In this document: one piece after another, positions 1 through 6,312 of the stretch
Position numbering within the stretch: the first letter of the stretch is position 1
How the letters are laid out: the number at the start of each line of letters is the position of its first letter
NCBI GenBank assembly: GCA_052390415.1
Contig: JBQTGY010000082.1
Location: forward strand, 1-13,233
DNA: 13,233 bases
Direction of reading: 5' to 3'
Source of the DNA: JANNWF01 sp052390415
GTDB taxonomy: Bacteria; Pseudomonadota; Gammaproteobacteria; Xanthomonadales; Xanthomonadaceae
Notes under the pieces: model-generated
The model's input: only the letters and a program-made list of their open reading frames with translations
Database searches by the model: none
Told to the model about the DNA's origin: nothing
Made by a program: the position numbers and the translations under genes

Positions 1-2
1 CC

Positions 3-575
3 CAAGGTGTTCCCGTCGAAACCATCGCGGCCGTGTTGGCCGAGTTTGGTCGCCATCCCAGCGACAATCCAGGCCGTCTGGAGCGCTACGAGCGTGGCGG
101 TGTGCGACTGCTGGTCGATTATGCGCATAACCCGGAAGGATTGGACGGGCTGCTTCGCGTCGCTGCGGGCATGCTTGGCACCGGCCGCCTGGCCTTGTTG
201 CTGGGCCAAGCAGGCAATCGCAAGGATGCCGATATTTTGCGCCTCGCCGACATTGCCGCTGCGCATCGGCCCGACTTGATCGTGCTCAAGGGCGTTGATG
301 GGTATGAGCGCGGCCGACCGGCAGGTGAAGTTCCACGCATGCTGTTCGACGCGCTGGTTCGGCACGGCTATTCCGAAAGCGAGCTGCCGATAAGGATTCG
401 CGAACTTGACGCTGTACGCACTGCGTTGGAGTGGGCGCAGGCTGGTGATGTGTTGGTGCTTGCGGTGCACTCATTGAGTGCGCGCGGCAAGGTAGGGAAG
501 TTGATTGCTGGACTACAGGCAGAAGACTGGCGGCCTGGGCTAGCGTTGCCCGCGCGTTGTTTTGAGCGGGTCTGA
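3..575 (+). CDS. Mur ligase / cyanophycin synthetase-like protein, C-terminal part (5'-truncated by window edge)
   Basis: The frame is open from base 3, and 190 residues precede the TGA at 573-575. The start lies outside the window, so the internal GTG at 33 is not taken as the start. Visible motifs fit the C-terminal (glutamate-ligase) domain of the Mur ligase superfamily: a PGRLERY segment, then VRLLVDYAHNPEGL with the family's conserved DYAHNP. These enzymes join an amino acid to a carboxylate using ATP, through an acyl-phosphate. The segment also resembles the end of cyanophycin synthetases. The N-terminal and central ATP-binding parts are not visible, so cyanophycin synthetase, a CphA-like paralogue and another Mur-like ligase cannot be separated. 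The protein is presumably cytoplasmic. A hairpin with a short T-run follows 27 nt downstream, so this looks like the last gene of its unit. The superfamily is fairly sure, the substrate is not. Confidence 0.8.
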   Translation, partial: QGVPVETIAAVLAEFGRHPSDNPGRLERYERGGVRLLVDYAHNPEGLDGLLRVAAGMLGTGRLALLLGQAGNRKDADILRLADIAAAHRPDLIVLKGVDGYERGRPAGEVPRMLFDALVRHGYSESELPIRIRELDAVRTALEWAQAGDVLVLAVHSLSARGKVGKLIAGLQAEDWRPGLALPARCFERV

Positions 576-601
576 TTGGACCTTGGAACACTGGATCACA
601 G

Positions 602-628
602 ACGACTGTCATAAGGCTGTCGTATTTT
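602..628 (+). terminator. Possible intrinsic terminator after the Mur-ligase-like gene
   Basis: ACGAC (602-606) pairs with GTCGT (619-623). Interrupted pairing continues inward around an ATAA loop, and ATTTT (624-628) follows. It lies 27 nt past the upstream stop codon. The stem is imperfect and the T-run is only four bases, so it may be weak or Rho-assisted. Confidence 0.4.
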
Positions 629-727
629 CGCCGGGGTATCGCCGCAAGTGATTCGTAAAGTTTTCCTGAGTTTCATTGGATCATTTTGTGGCCTCCAATC
701 CCGCAAGGCCCTTGGGCAGCACAAATA

Positions 728-1147
728 ATGAGTATCGACTCCGCGTTAGTGAGACAACTTAGGTCAGAAAAGTTTTGGTCGCAGGAGGAGCTGGCAATTG
801 CGTCAGGACTGAACCTGCGAACGGTGCAGCGAATCGAAAAAGAGGCGACGGCTTCGCTGCAATCGAAGAAAGCACTGGCTGCGGCATTCGGAGTTGCTGT
901 CAAAGACCTTGAGCACATGGAATCACCCGCAATGCAAAAGCACGAATACAAAACCCTTGATATTGAGTGGAAACAAGGATTTCTGGCCGGCATAAAGTCT
1001 GCGCCCTTGCCCGACCTCAAGACAGTACTAAATAGAGAAGGTCAGGAAGGATGGCGCCTGGTGCAAATAGTGTCGCCTGATCTATTGATGTCTGGAAAAG
1101 CAGTAGAGAAACTGGTGGCAATCTTTGAACGGCCAATAGGTGGTTGA
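728..1147 (+). CDS. XRE-type HTH protein with C-terminal DUF4177-like domain
   Basis: The product is 139 residues. The ATG at 728 is preferred over an in-frame TTG at 686, because the extra 14 residues (WPPIPQGPWAAQI) look non-coding and the HTH domain starts cleanly after the ATG. No strong Shine-Dalgarno is seen. Residues about 5-62 form a Cro/C1-type helix-turn-helix: WSQEELAIASGLNLRTVQRI at 17-36 matches the second and third helices. Residues about 72-136 match the DUF4177 pattern, with a YKTLDI strand, LNREGQEGWRLVQIV, and a final LVAIFER strand. The HTH implies DNA binding; the role of the second domain is unknown in this family. It stands alone between the Mur-like gene and a convergent aldehyde dehydrogenase gene, so its targets cannot be guessed. 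The gene looks more A+T-rich than its neighbours by eye, which may hint at separate acquisition. Confidence 0.75.
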   Translation: MSIDSALVRQLRSEKFWSQEELAIASGLNLRTVQRIEKEATASLQSKKALAAAFGVAVKDLEHMESPAMQKHEYKTLDIEWKQGFLAGIKSAPLPDLKTVLNREGQEGWRLVQIVSPDLLMSGKAVEKLVAIFERPIGG

Positions 1148-1164
1148 CAGGAGTCCGTAGCGAG

Positions 1165-1187
1165 TAGGGCCGGTCTTGACCCGCCAA
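1165..1187. repeat. REP-like palindrome, copy 1
   Basis: The copy reads TAGGGCCGGTCTTG followed by ACCCGCCAA. GGCCGGTC pairs with GACCCGCC around a TT loop, with one mismatch. It lies in the convergent gap between the HTH gene and the aldehyde dehydrogenase gene, 17 nt after the HTH stop, where its transcript could act as a hairpin barrier. It belongs to the same family as the copies at 2694, 2754 and 2785. Confidence 0.65.
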
Positions 1188-1210
1188 ACGGAAGCTCAAT
1201 GCCACTCGAC

Positions 1211-1236
1211 GGCGGGCCAAGGCGCCAAGGCCCGCC
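1211..1236. repeat. REP-like palindrome, copy 2 (expanded loop); possible bidirectional terminator
   Basis: GGCGGGCC (1211-1218) and GGCCCGCC (1229-1236) form a perfect 8-bp GC stem around the 10-nt loop AAGGCGCCAA. It sits 15 nt beyond the aldehyde dehydrogenase stop on one side and 63 nt beyond the HTH-gene stop on the other. That is a sensible place for a shared transcription barrier, although there is no T-run. The loop looks like a partial duplication of the repeat centre. Confidence 0.6.
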
Positions 1237-1251
1237 CCATGACGCGGTGAG

Positions 1252-2694
1252 TCAGTCCCGCACTACCAAAATTCGAATCTCGGTCATATCTTCAATCGCA
1301 TAACGCACGCCTTCGCGACCCAGACCGGAGTCCTTGACGCCGCCATAAGGCATGTTGTCGACGCGCCAACTCGGTACGTCGTTGATGACCACGCCGCCGA
1401 CTTCCAGCGTGTCCCAAGCACGCATCGCCTTGCGGATGTCGTGGGTGAACAGGCCGGCTTGCAATCCGAATGCACTGGCGTTGATCTGCCTGAGTGCAGC
1501 CTCGAAATCGCTATAGCGATACAGGGCGGCGACCGGGCCAAAAGCTTCTTCGCAGTTGATCTCGGAATCCAGCGGGACGTTCTCCAGCAGGCACGCTTCC
1601 AGCATCGAGCCTTGGCGGCCACCGCCACATAACAAGGTGGCACCCTTGGCCACCGCATTCTTGACCCACGTCTCAAGACGCTTGGCTTCGGATTCGGCAA
1701 TCATCGGGCCGATGAAGGTCTTCTCGTCCTTGGGATCGCCCATCGGCAGCGCCTTCACGGCGGCGGTGAGTTTGTCGCGCACCGTGTCGTAAAGGCTGTC
1801 GTGCACGATGATGCGCTGCACGCTGATGCAGCTTTGGCCAGACTGGTAGTACGCGCCAAACACCACGCGCTCGACCACGTGATCAAGGCGATCCACTTGG
1901 TCCGCGTCAATCAGACAGGCGGCATTGCCTCCTAGCTCCAGCACGACCTTCTTGCGTCCCGCCTTGGCCTTCAGATCCCAGCCAACGCCGGGAGATCCGG
2001 TGAAACTGAGCAGCTTCAAACGGTCGTCGACGGTGAACAGGTCGGCACCGTCACGAGCACAAGGCAGGATTGAAAACGCGCCTTTGGGCAGATCGGTTTC
2101 GGCCAAAACTTCGCCGATGATCAGCGCGCCAATCGGCGTACGCGAAGCGGGCTTCATCACCCAGGTGCAGCCTGCTGCAATAGCTGGAGCAATCTTGTGC
2201 GCGGCCAGATTGAGCGGGAAGTTGAATGGGCTGATCAAGGAGCAGGGACCAATCGGCACCCGCTTCCACATGCCACGATAGCCCTTGGCGCGTGGCGCGA
2301 TTTCAAGATTCATCACCTCCCCACCAATGCGTACCGCCTCTTCCGCACCGATGCGAAAGGTGTCGATCAAACGCGAGACTTCTCCGCGTGAATCCTTGAT
2401 CGGTTTGCCGGCTTCAACGCATAACGCTTGCGCGATTTCTTCAAAGCGCTCCTTGAAGCGCATCACGCAGTGATTGAGCACGTCCTGCCGCGCATACGGC
2501 GGAAACGCCTGCATCGCTTCCTGCGCATGCGCTGCGGCAGCAATTCCGGCATCAATGGCTTTGGCATCGGCGAGTGCAACCCGCGTCGCCACTTCGCCGC
2601 TGTACTTGTCGGTGACGGCGAGATCGGTATTGGCGAATACCGCTTCGTTGGCGAGGTAGTAGGGATAAGTGGGCTTGAGCACGGAGAACCCCAT
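1252..2694 (-). CDS. NAD(P)-dependent aldehyde dehydrogenase (lactaldehyde/GAPN-like branch)
   Basis: The 480-residue product is full length for the ALDH superfamily, which oxidises aldehydes to carboxylates with NAD(P)+ in the cytoplasm. Key positions are present: the SPFNFPLN loop with Asn158, Lys181 in MKPAS, general base Glu253 in LELGG, catalytic Cys289 in SGQSCISVQR, and Glu383-x-Phe385 in EEAFGPV. The SGQ-C-ISVQR signature fits the branch that includes lactaldehyde, phosphonoacetaldehyde and non-phosphorylating glyceraldehyde-3-phosphate dehydrogenases; the substrate is not determined. The start is uncertain. The ATG at 2692-2694 directly abuts a REP-like repeat and has no Shine-Dalgarno. 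An in-frame GTG at 2680-2682 has GGGG about 6 nt upstream and would remove only four residues (MGFS). The gene lies 125 nt downstream of the acetolactate-synthase-like gene on the same strand, so the two are probably related in function. Confidence 0.9.
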   Translation of the reverse strand: MGFSVLKPTYPYYLANEAVFANTDLAVTDKYSGEVATRVALADAKAIDAGIAAAAHAQEAMQAFPPYARQDVLNHCVMRFKERFEEIAQALCVEAGKPIKDSRGEVSRLIDTFRIGAEEAVRIGGEVMNLEIAPRAKGYRGMWKRVPIGPCSLISPFNFPLNLAAHKIAPAIAAGCTWVMKPASRTPIGALIIGEVLAETDLPKGAFSILPCARDGADLFTVDDRLKLLSFTGSPGVGWDLKAKAGRKKVVLELGGNAACLIDADQVDRLDHVVERVVFGAYYQSGQSCISVQRIIVHDSLYDTVRDKLTAAVKALPMGDPKDEKTFIGPMIAESEAKRLETWVKNAVAKGATLLCGGGRQGSMLEACLLENVPLDSEINCEEAFGPVAALYRYSDFEAALRQINASAFGLQAGLFTHDIRKAMRAWDTLEVGGVVINDVPSWRVDNMPYGGVKDSGLGREGVRYAIEDMTEIRILVVRD

Positions 2695-2716
2695 AGGGCG
2701 GGCCTTGGCCCGCCAA
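2694..2716. repeat. REP-like palindrome, copy 3 (abuts aldehyde dehydrogenase start)
   Basis: GGCGGGCC-TT-GGCCCGCC is an 8-bp perfect stem with a 2-nt loop, flanked by TAG on the left and AA on the right. Its first base is the A of the minus-strand ATG of the aldehyde dehydrogenase gene. The copy therefore fills the place where the ribosome binding site would be. Confidence 0.75.
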
Positions 2717-2753
2717 TGTCATGATGAAAAAGCGTAGTTGGCTGTTGTCGAGG

Positions 2754-2776
2754 TTGGCGGGCCAAGGCCCGCCCTA
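2754..2776. repeat. REP-like palindrome, copy 4 (exact inverse of copy 3)
   Basis: These 23 bases are the exact reverse complement of 2694-2716, with 37 nt between the two. The pair could form one long stem as well as two small hairpins, like the paired REPs of a BIME element. It lies between the acetolactate-synthase-like gene and the aldehyde dehydrogenase gene. Confidence 0.75.
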
Positions 2777-2784
2777 TAACCCCG

Positions 2785-2807
2785 TTGGCGGGTCAAGATC
2801 CGCCCGA
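2785..2807. repeat. REP-like palindrome, copy 5
   Basis: GGCGGGTC (2787-2794) faces GATCCGCC (2797-2804) around AA, with one G-T wobble. It is in the same orientation as copy 4 and 8 nt from it. It is 12 nt past the acetolactate-synthase-like stop codon, a typical REP position at a 3' end, where it can stabilise the upstream message. Confidence 0.65.
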
Positions 2808-2819
2808 CAACTTCGCCAG

Positions 2820-4460
2820 CTACAACTTCGCCGACAACACCTTGATCTCGTTGTTCAAGATCCGATCGTTGTCTGAGTAGTCGATCGGCACTTCGATCAG
2901 GTCAAAGCCTGGTTCTTGCAGAGTGCGCTCAAGCAACGGCGCGAACTCGGCGGCACTGGCTGGGCGATGGCCGCGGGCTCCGTAGCTTTCGGCGTACTTG
3001 ACGAAGTCGGGGTTGCCCATGTCCATGCCGAAATTGGCGAAGTTCATGTTGGCCTGTTTCCACTTGATCATGCCGTAGGCGTTGTCGCGCACCACGATCA
3101 TGGTCATGTTGAGGTTCAGACGCACCGCCGTTTCGATCTCTTGCGAGTTCATCATGAAACCGCCATCACCGGCCAAGGCAACCACCTTGCGATCCGGGTA
3201 GACCATCTTCGCTGCCATGCCCGATGGCAGGCCCGCGCCCATGGTCGCCAAGGCGTTGTCGAGCAACATGGTGTTGGGCTCGCTGCACCGGTAATAGCGG
3301 GCGAACCAGATCTTGTACATGCCGTTATCGAGACACAGGATGTCTTTCGGCCCAAGCACCTTGCGGATATCGGCGACCAAGCGTTGCGGATAGATTGGGA
3401 ACCGGTCGTCGTCCTTGCCTTCGTCCAGATGTGCGGTCATCGCGTCGCGCACCTTGTCGAAGAAGCTGAAATTCCAATGTGCTTGCCGCGTCATGCGCTG
3501 TTTCATGCGCCACACCGAGTTGGCGATGTCGCCGATCACTTCCACCTGCGGGAAGTACACGGTGTCGACTTCTGCACCCAGATAGTTGACGTGGATGACC
3601 TTGCGCAGGCCCTTGTTCATGAAGAAGGGCGGCTTTTCGATCACATCGTGGCCGATGTTGATGATGCAGTCGGCGCTCTCGATGGCGCGGTGGACAAAAT
3701 CGCCTGACGACAACGAGGCATTGCCGAGCCACAGCGGGTGATGCTCGTCAACCACGCCCTTGCCCATCTGGGTGGTGAAGAACGGGATACCGAGCTCATC
3801 GACGAATTCGCGCAGCATCTTGGCGGTCGTCTTGCGGTTGGCACCGGCGCCCAACATCAACAGGGGGTGCTTGGAGTTGGTAATCGCTTCCACCGCGTGG
3901 GCGATGGATTTGTCGTCGGCCACGGGCCGCCGCGCATGACTCTTCTTGATGACGATGGCATCTGAATGTTCGTCGGCGATGTCTTCCGGCAGCTCCAGAT
4001 GGGTCGCGCCTGGGCGTTCTTCTTCGGCACGCCGGAAGGCTTCACGCACGCGCGCCGGAATGTTGTCAGCGGAGACGATCTGTTTGGTGTACTTGGTCAG
4101 CGGCTTCATCATGTCGACGATGTCGACGATCTGAAAATGGCCTTGTTTGCTGAGTTTGACGGGCTTCTGACCCGTGATCATCAACATGGGCATCGCGCCA
4201 AGTTGTGCATACGCGGCGGCAGTCACGAAATTGGTGGCGCCTGGGCCCAAGGTGGCCAAACAGACGCCCGCCTTGCCGGTGAGTCGCCCATACACGGCGG
4301 CCATGAAGCCAGCGCCTTGCTCGTGGCGAGTCAGGATCAGCTTGATGTTGGACGTGCGTAGCGATTCCAGCAAGTCGAGATTCTCCTCGCCCGGAATGCC
4401 AAAGATGTACTCGACGCCCTCGGCCTCAAGCGCGCGCATGAACAGATCGGATGCCTTCAT
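2820..4460 (-). CDS. Acetolactate synthase-type ThDP enzyme, large subunit
   Basis: The 546-residue product fits the acetolactate synthase/pyruvate oxidase family, which uses thiamine diphosphate (ThDP) to condense 2-keto acids (2 pyruvate to 2-acetolactate in the classic case). The N-terminal PYR domain has FGIPGEENLDLLESL and the cofactor-activating Glu47 in RHEQGAGFMA. A central Rossmann-like domain includes LMLGAGANRK. The C-terminal PP domain has the ThDP/Mg motif GDGGFMMNSQ at 431-440 ending at Asn460 (VVRDNAYG). The ATG at 4458-4460 has a good Shine-Dalgarno, AAGGGGAG, 7 nt upstream. No small regulatory subunit (ilvN/ilvH) is adjacent, which fits a catabolic or specialised enzyme better than branched-chain amino acid synthesis. 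The aldehyde dehydrogenase downstream suggests a two-step route from a keto acid or aldehyde. Other ThDP carboligases remain possible. Confidence 0.85.
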   Translation of the reverse strand: MKASDLFMRALEAEGVEYIFGIPGEENLDLLESLRTSNIKLILTRHEQGAGFMAAVYGRLTGKAGVCLATLGPGATNFVTAAAYAQLGAMPMLMITGQKPVKLSKQGHFQIVDIVDMMKPLTKYTKQIVSADNIPARVREAFRRAEEERPGATHLELPEDIADEHSDAIVIKKSHARRPVADDKSIAHAVEAITNSKHPLLMLGAGANRKTTAKMLREFVDELGIPFFTTQMGKGVVDEHHPLWLGNASLSSGDFVHRAIESADCIINIGHDVIEKPPFFMNKGLRKVIHVNYLGAEVDTVYFPQVEVIGDIANSVWRMKQRMTRQAHWNFSFFDKVRDAMTAHLDEGKDDDRFPIYPQRLVADIRKVLGPKDILCLDNGMYKIWFARYYRCSEPNTMLLDNALATMGAGLPSGMAAKMVYPDRKVVALAGDGGFMMNSQEIETAVRLNLNMTMIVVRDNAYGMIKWKQANMNFANFGMDMGNPDFVKYAESYGARGHRPASAAEFAPLLERTLQEPGFDLIEVPIDYSDNDRILNNEIKVLSAKL

Positions 4461-4480
4461 TGGACCGCTCCCCTTGCAGT

Positions 4481-4528
4481 GATTGACTGATGGACTGAAT
4501 GTTTGACTGACTGTTTGGCTGGTTGATT
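4481..4528. repeat. Degenerate GACTGA/TTTGNCTG tract upstream of the acetolactate-synthase-like gene
   Basis: GACTGA occurs at 4485-4490, 4493-4498 and 4505-4510, with GACTGT at 4509-4514 and weaker relatives on to 4528, at 4-12 nt spacing. The tract lies just before the Shine-Dalgarno of the minus-strand ThDP enzyme gene, so it would be in the 5' leader. It is low-complexity sequence; no known operator is recognised. Confidence 0.5.
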
Positions 4529-4532
4529 ATCC

Positions 4533-4688
4533 CCGGCCGACGAGCATAGCTCGCTGGCGTTCATCACTGCCGACGCATGCGCCGGCTCGCGCAAGGCGCG
4601 ACCGCTCTTCCCGGCCCACGAGCATTGCTCGCGTGCGTTCATCACTGCCGACGCATGCGCCGGCTCGCGGTCCCCGCGACCGTTGTTC
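4533..4688. repeat. Two 78-bp tandem units, each with three hairpins
   Basis: Unit 1 is 4533-4610 and unit 2 is 4611-4688; they match at about 67 of 78 positions by hand alignment. Each unit carries CGAGC-ATW-GCTCG (4541-4553; 4619-4631), the near-palindrome GCCGACGCATGCGCCGGC (4569-4586; 4647-4664), and TCGCGN-NNN-NCGCGA (4587-4601; 4665-4679). In the third stem the closing pair is C-G in unit 1 and G-C in unit 2, so pairing is kept although both bases changed. The units lie in the gap between xseA and the acetolactate-synthase-like gene, where both genes are read leftward. Confidence 0.8.
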
Positions 4689-4764
4689 ACCCCCTGAACC
4701 CCATTCTCGACCCGGAAACAAAGCAGGTCAACGCGCTTGAGTTGGCGGCGTGGCGATGCCGCTG

Positions 4765-6102
4765 CTACTTCGCTTCGATCTCCCGCACGGCCACGGTCAT
4801 GGCACCGTCTTTCAGTCTCACTCGCAGCTGATCCGCAACCTCCACATCGCCAACAGAAGTCACTACCAAACCACTGTCCTTTTGCACGATTGCATAGCCG
4901 CGAGCCAACGTGGCCTGCGGCCCAATCGCGGCCAAAGTGCGCGCAAGTGCGTCAACGTGAGAGGTCCTTTGCGCCAATCGATTCTGCATGCTGGCGCGCA
5001 GGCGTCCGCCCGCCGCCAGCCAATCGCGATGCAAGCGAGCGAGACGTGCACCTGGCGCCTGCGAGCGCAGCCGATCCGCCCGCGAGCGCAGGCGTTCCGT
5101 CAACAATTGCAGAGTGGATGCCAGCCTGCGCTGAAGGCGCTGCGACACTGAACCCAGCCGCTCGGTATGCCGCACCAGGCGCTGGCTGGGGTGCTGTTGC
5201 GCGAGTCGCAAATGCAATTGGTCAACTCGTTGACTCGCGCTGTGCAGGCTTGCCTGCATGCGGCCACTCAGTTGAACGGCACTGCCGGTCAAGCGCGTGC
5301 GCAATTCCACTTGATCGGGCGAAAGCGCTTCCGCAGCGGCCGAAGGTGTGGGCGCACGTAGATCGGCGACCAGCTCAACGATGCTGACATCCGTTTCGTG
5401 GCCAATCGCCGCGACCACAGGGGTGCGACAGGCAAATACGGCGCGCGCCATCGCTTCGTCGTTGAATGCCTGCAGGTCATCCAAGGAACCGCCGCCTCGG
5501 GTCAATAGCAGTGCATCAAAGCGCACGCTCCGATCAGCTCGGGCCAACATCTCGACTATCTGGGCAGCCGCGCCGGCACCTTGCACCAACACCGGCAGCA
5601 GCTCGACTTGCATGAGTGGAAATCTTCGACGCAGCACGCTCACCACATCGTGGATTGCTGCTCCTCCCGCAGAGGTGATGACGCCCAAGCGCCCAATCCA
5701 GCGGGGGATCGGACGCTTGCGCGCTGGATCGAACAACCCCTCGGCTTCCAATCGTCGCCTCAGCGCTTCGAATGCCGCACGCAACGCACCTTCGCCGGCG
5801 GGCTCGATGTGTTCCACAAGCAGCTGAAAATCGCCGCGCGGCTCATATAGCGTTGCGCGTCCACGCGCGATCACCAGATCGCCATCGGCGGGTTTGAAGC
5901 GAAGCCATTGGCTCTTCGGCCGAAACATCGCGCAACGCACCTGCGCATTGCGGTCTTTCAGATTGAAGTACAAATGCCCCGACGCGGGCCGCATGAACCC
6001 GCTCAGTTCACCCTCGATCTCGACGAGCGGAAAGCTGTCTTCGAGCAGCGAGCGGGCGAGGGCGGTGAATTGGCTGGGAGTAAGCACACGGTCGTTTGGC
6101 AT
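4765..6102 (-). CDS. xseA: Exodeoxyribonuclease VII large subunit
   Basis: The 445-residue product is close to the usual XseA length (E. coli about 456). XseA with several copies of XseB degrades single-stranded DNA in both directions to acid-soluble oligonucleotides, acting in DNA repair in the cytoplasm. The order is typical: an N-terminal OB-fold (residues about 5-105, with VEIEGELSGF and GHLYFNLKD), then the catalytic core with RLGVITSAGGAAIHDV (138-153), TRGGGSLDDLQAFNDE (201-216), IGHETDVSIVE (233-243) and APTPSAAAE (250-258). An Arg-rich coiled-coil follows, and then a C-terminal strand region with LARGYAIV. The ATG at 6100-6102 gives the expected MPNDRVLTPSQF start; no strong Shine-Dalgarno is seen. 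xseB is not in the window. The gene is divergent from the dioxygenase gene to its right. Confidence 0.97.
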   Translation of the reverse strand: MPNDRVLTPSQFTALARSLLEDSFPLVEIEGELSGFMRPASGHLYFNLKDRNAQVRCAMFRPKSQWLRFKPADGDLVIARGRATLYEPRGDFQLLVEHIEPAGEGALRAAFEALRRRLEAEGLFDPARKRPIPRWIGRLGVITSAGGAAIHDVVSVLRRRFPLMQVELLPVLVQGAGAAAQIVEMLARADRSVRFDALLLTRGGGSLDDLQAFNDEAMARAVFACRTPVVAAIGHETDVSIVELVADLRAPTPSAAAEALSPDQVELRTRLTGSAVQLSGRMQASLHSASQRVDQLHLRLAQQHPSQRLVRHTERLGSVSQRLQRRLASTLQLLTERLRSRADRLRSQAPGARLARLHRDWLAAGGRLRASMQNRLAQRTSHVDALARTLAAIGPQATLARGYAIVQKDSGLVVTSVGDVEVADQLRVRLKDGAMTVAVREIEAK

Positions 6103-6312
6103 GTTGCGAGTGTGCCCGAACTGGCTACGGCCGCGTCAGCCCACGCCAAGCCGACATGTTGATGAAGACGTGCTGACCGCCGCTGCGACGGATGTGCGCA
6201 GTGCCTCCGCTCGCCAATGCAGCGGCTGTCGAAAACGCAACCGGGTAGGAATAAGCTGCTTGAATCCACCACGAAGCGGATGCGTCCCACCCACATCACG
6301 GGAGTGAGAGCG
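6103..6312. other. Divergent intergenic region between xseA and the dioxygenase gene
   Basis: These 210 bp must carry the start signals of two divergent genes. On the plus strand GGGAG at 6300-6304 lies 8 nt before the dioxygenase ATG and can serve as its Shine-Dalgarno. No convincing sigma-70 boxes, operator palindrome or additional gene was found by eye. Confidence 0.4.

Noticed and set aside
686..727. TTG start for the HTH gene
   Set aside because: The added residues are not helix-turn-helix-like, and a plain ATG exists at 728.
2916..3707. A 263-codon plus-strand open frame opposite the acetolactate-synthase-like gene
   Set aside because: It is antisense to a gene with clear motifs, and its His/Val-rich translation has no recognisable fold; it mirrors the codon bias of the real gene.
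4526..4531. GATAAT on the minus strand as a -10 box for the acetolactate-synthase-like gene
   Set aside because: No -35-like element lies about 17 nt upstream, so the match is too weak to report as a promoter.
6217..6312. Longer dioxygenase start at 6217
   Set aside because: It would place 32 residues before a clean Tat signal that begins at 6313, where there is also a suitable GGGAG.
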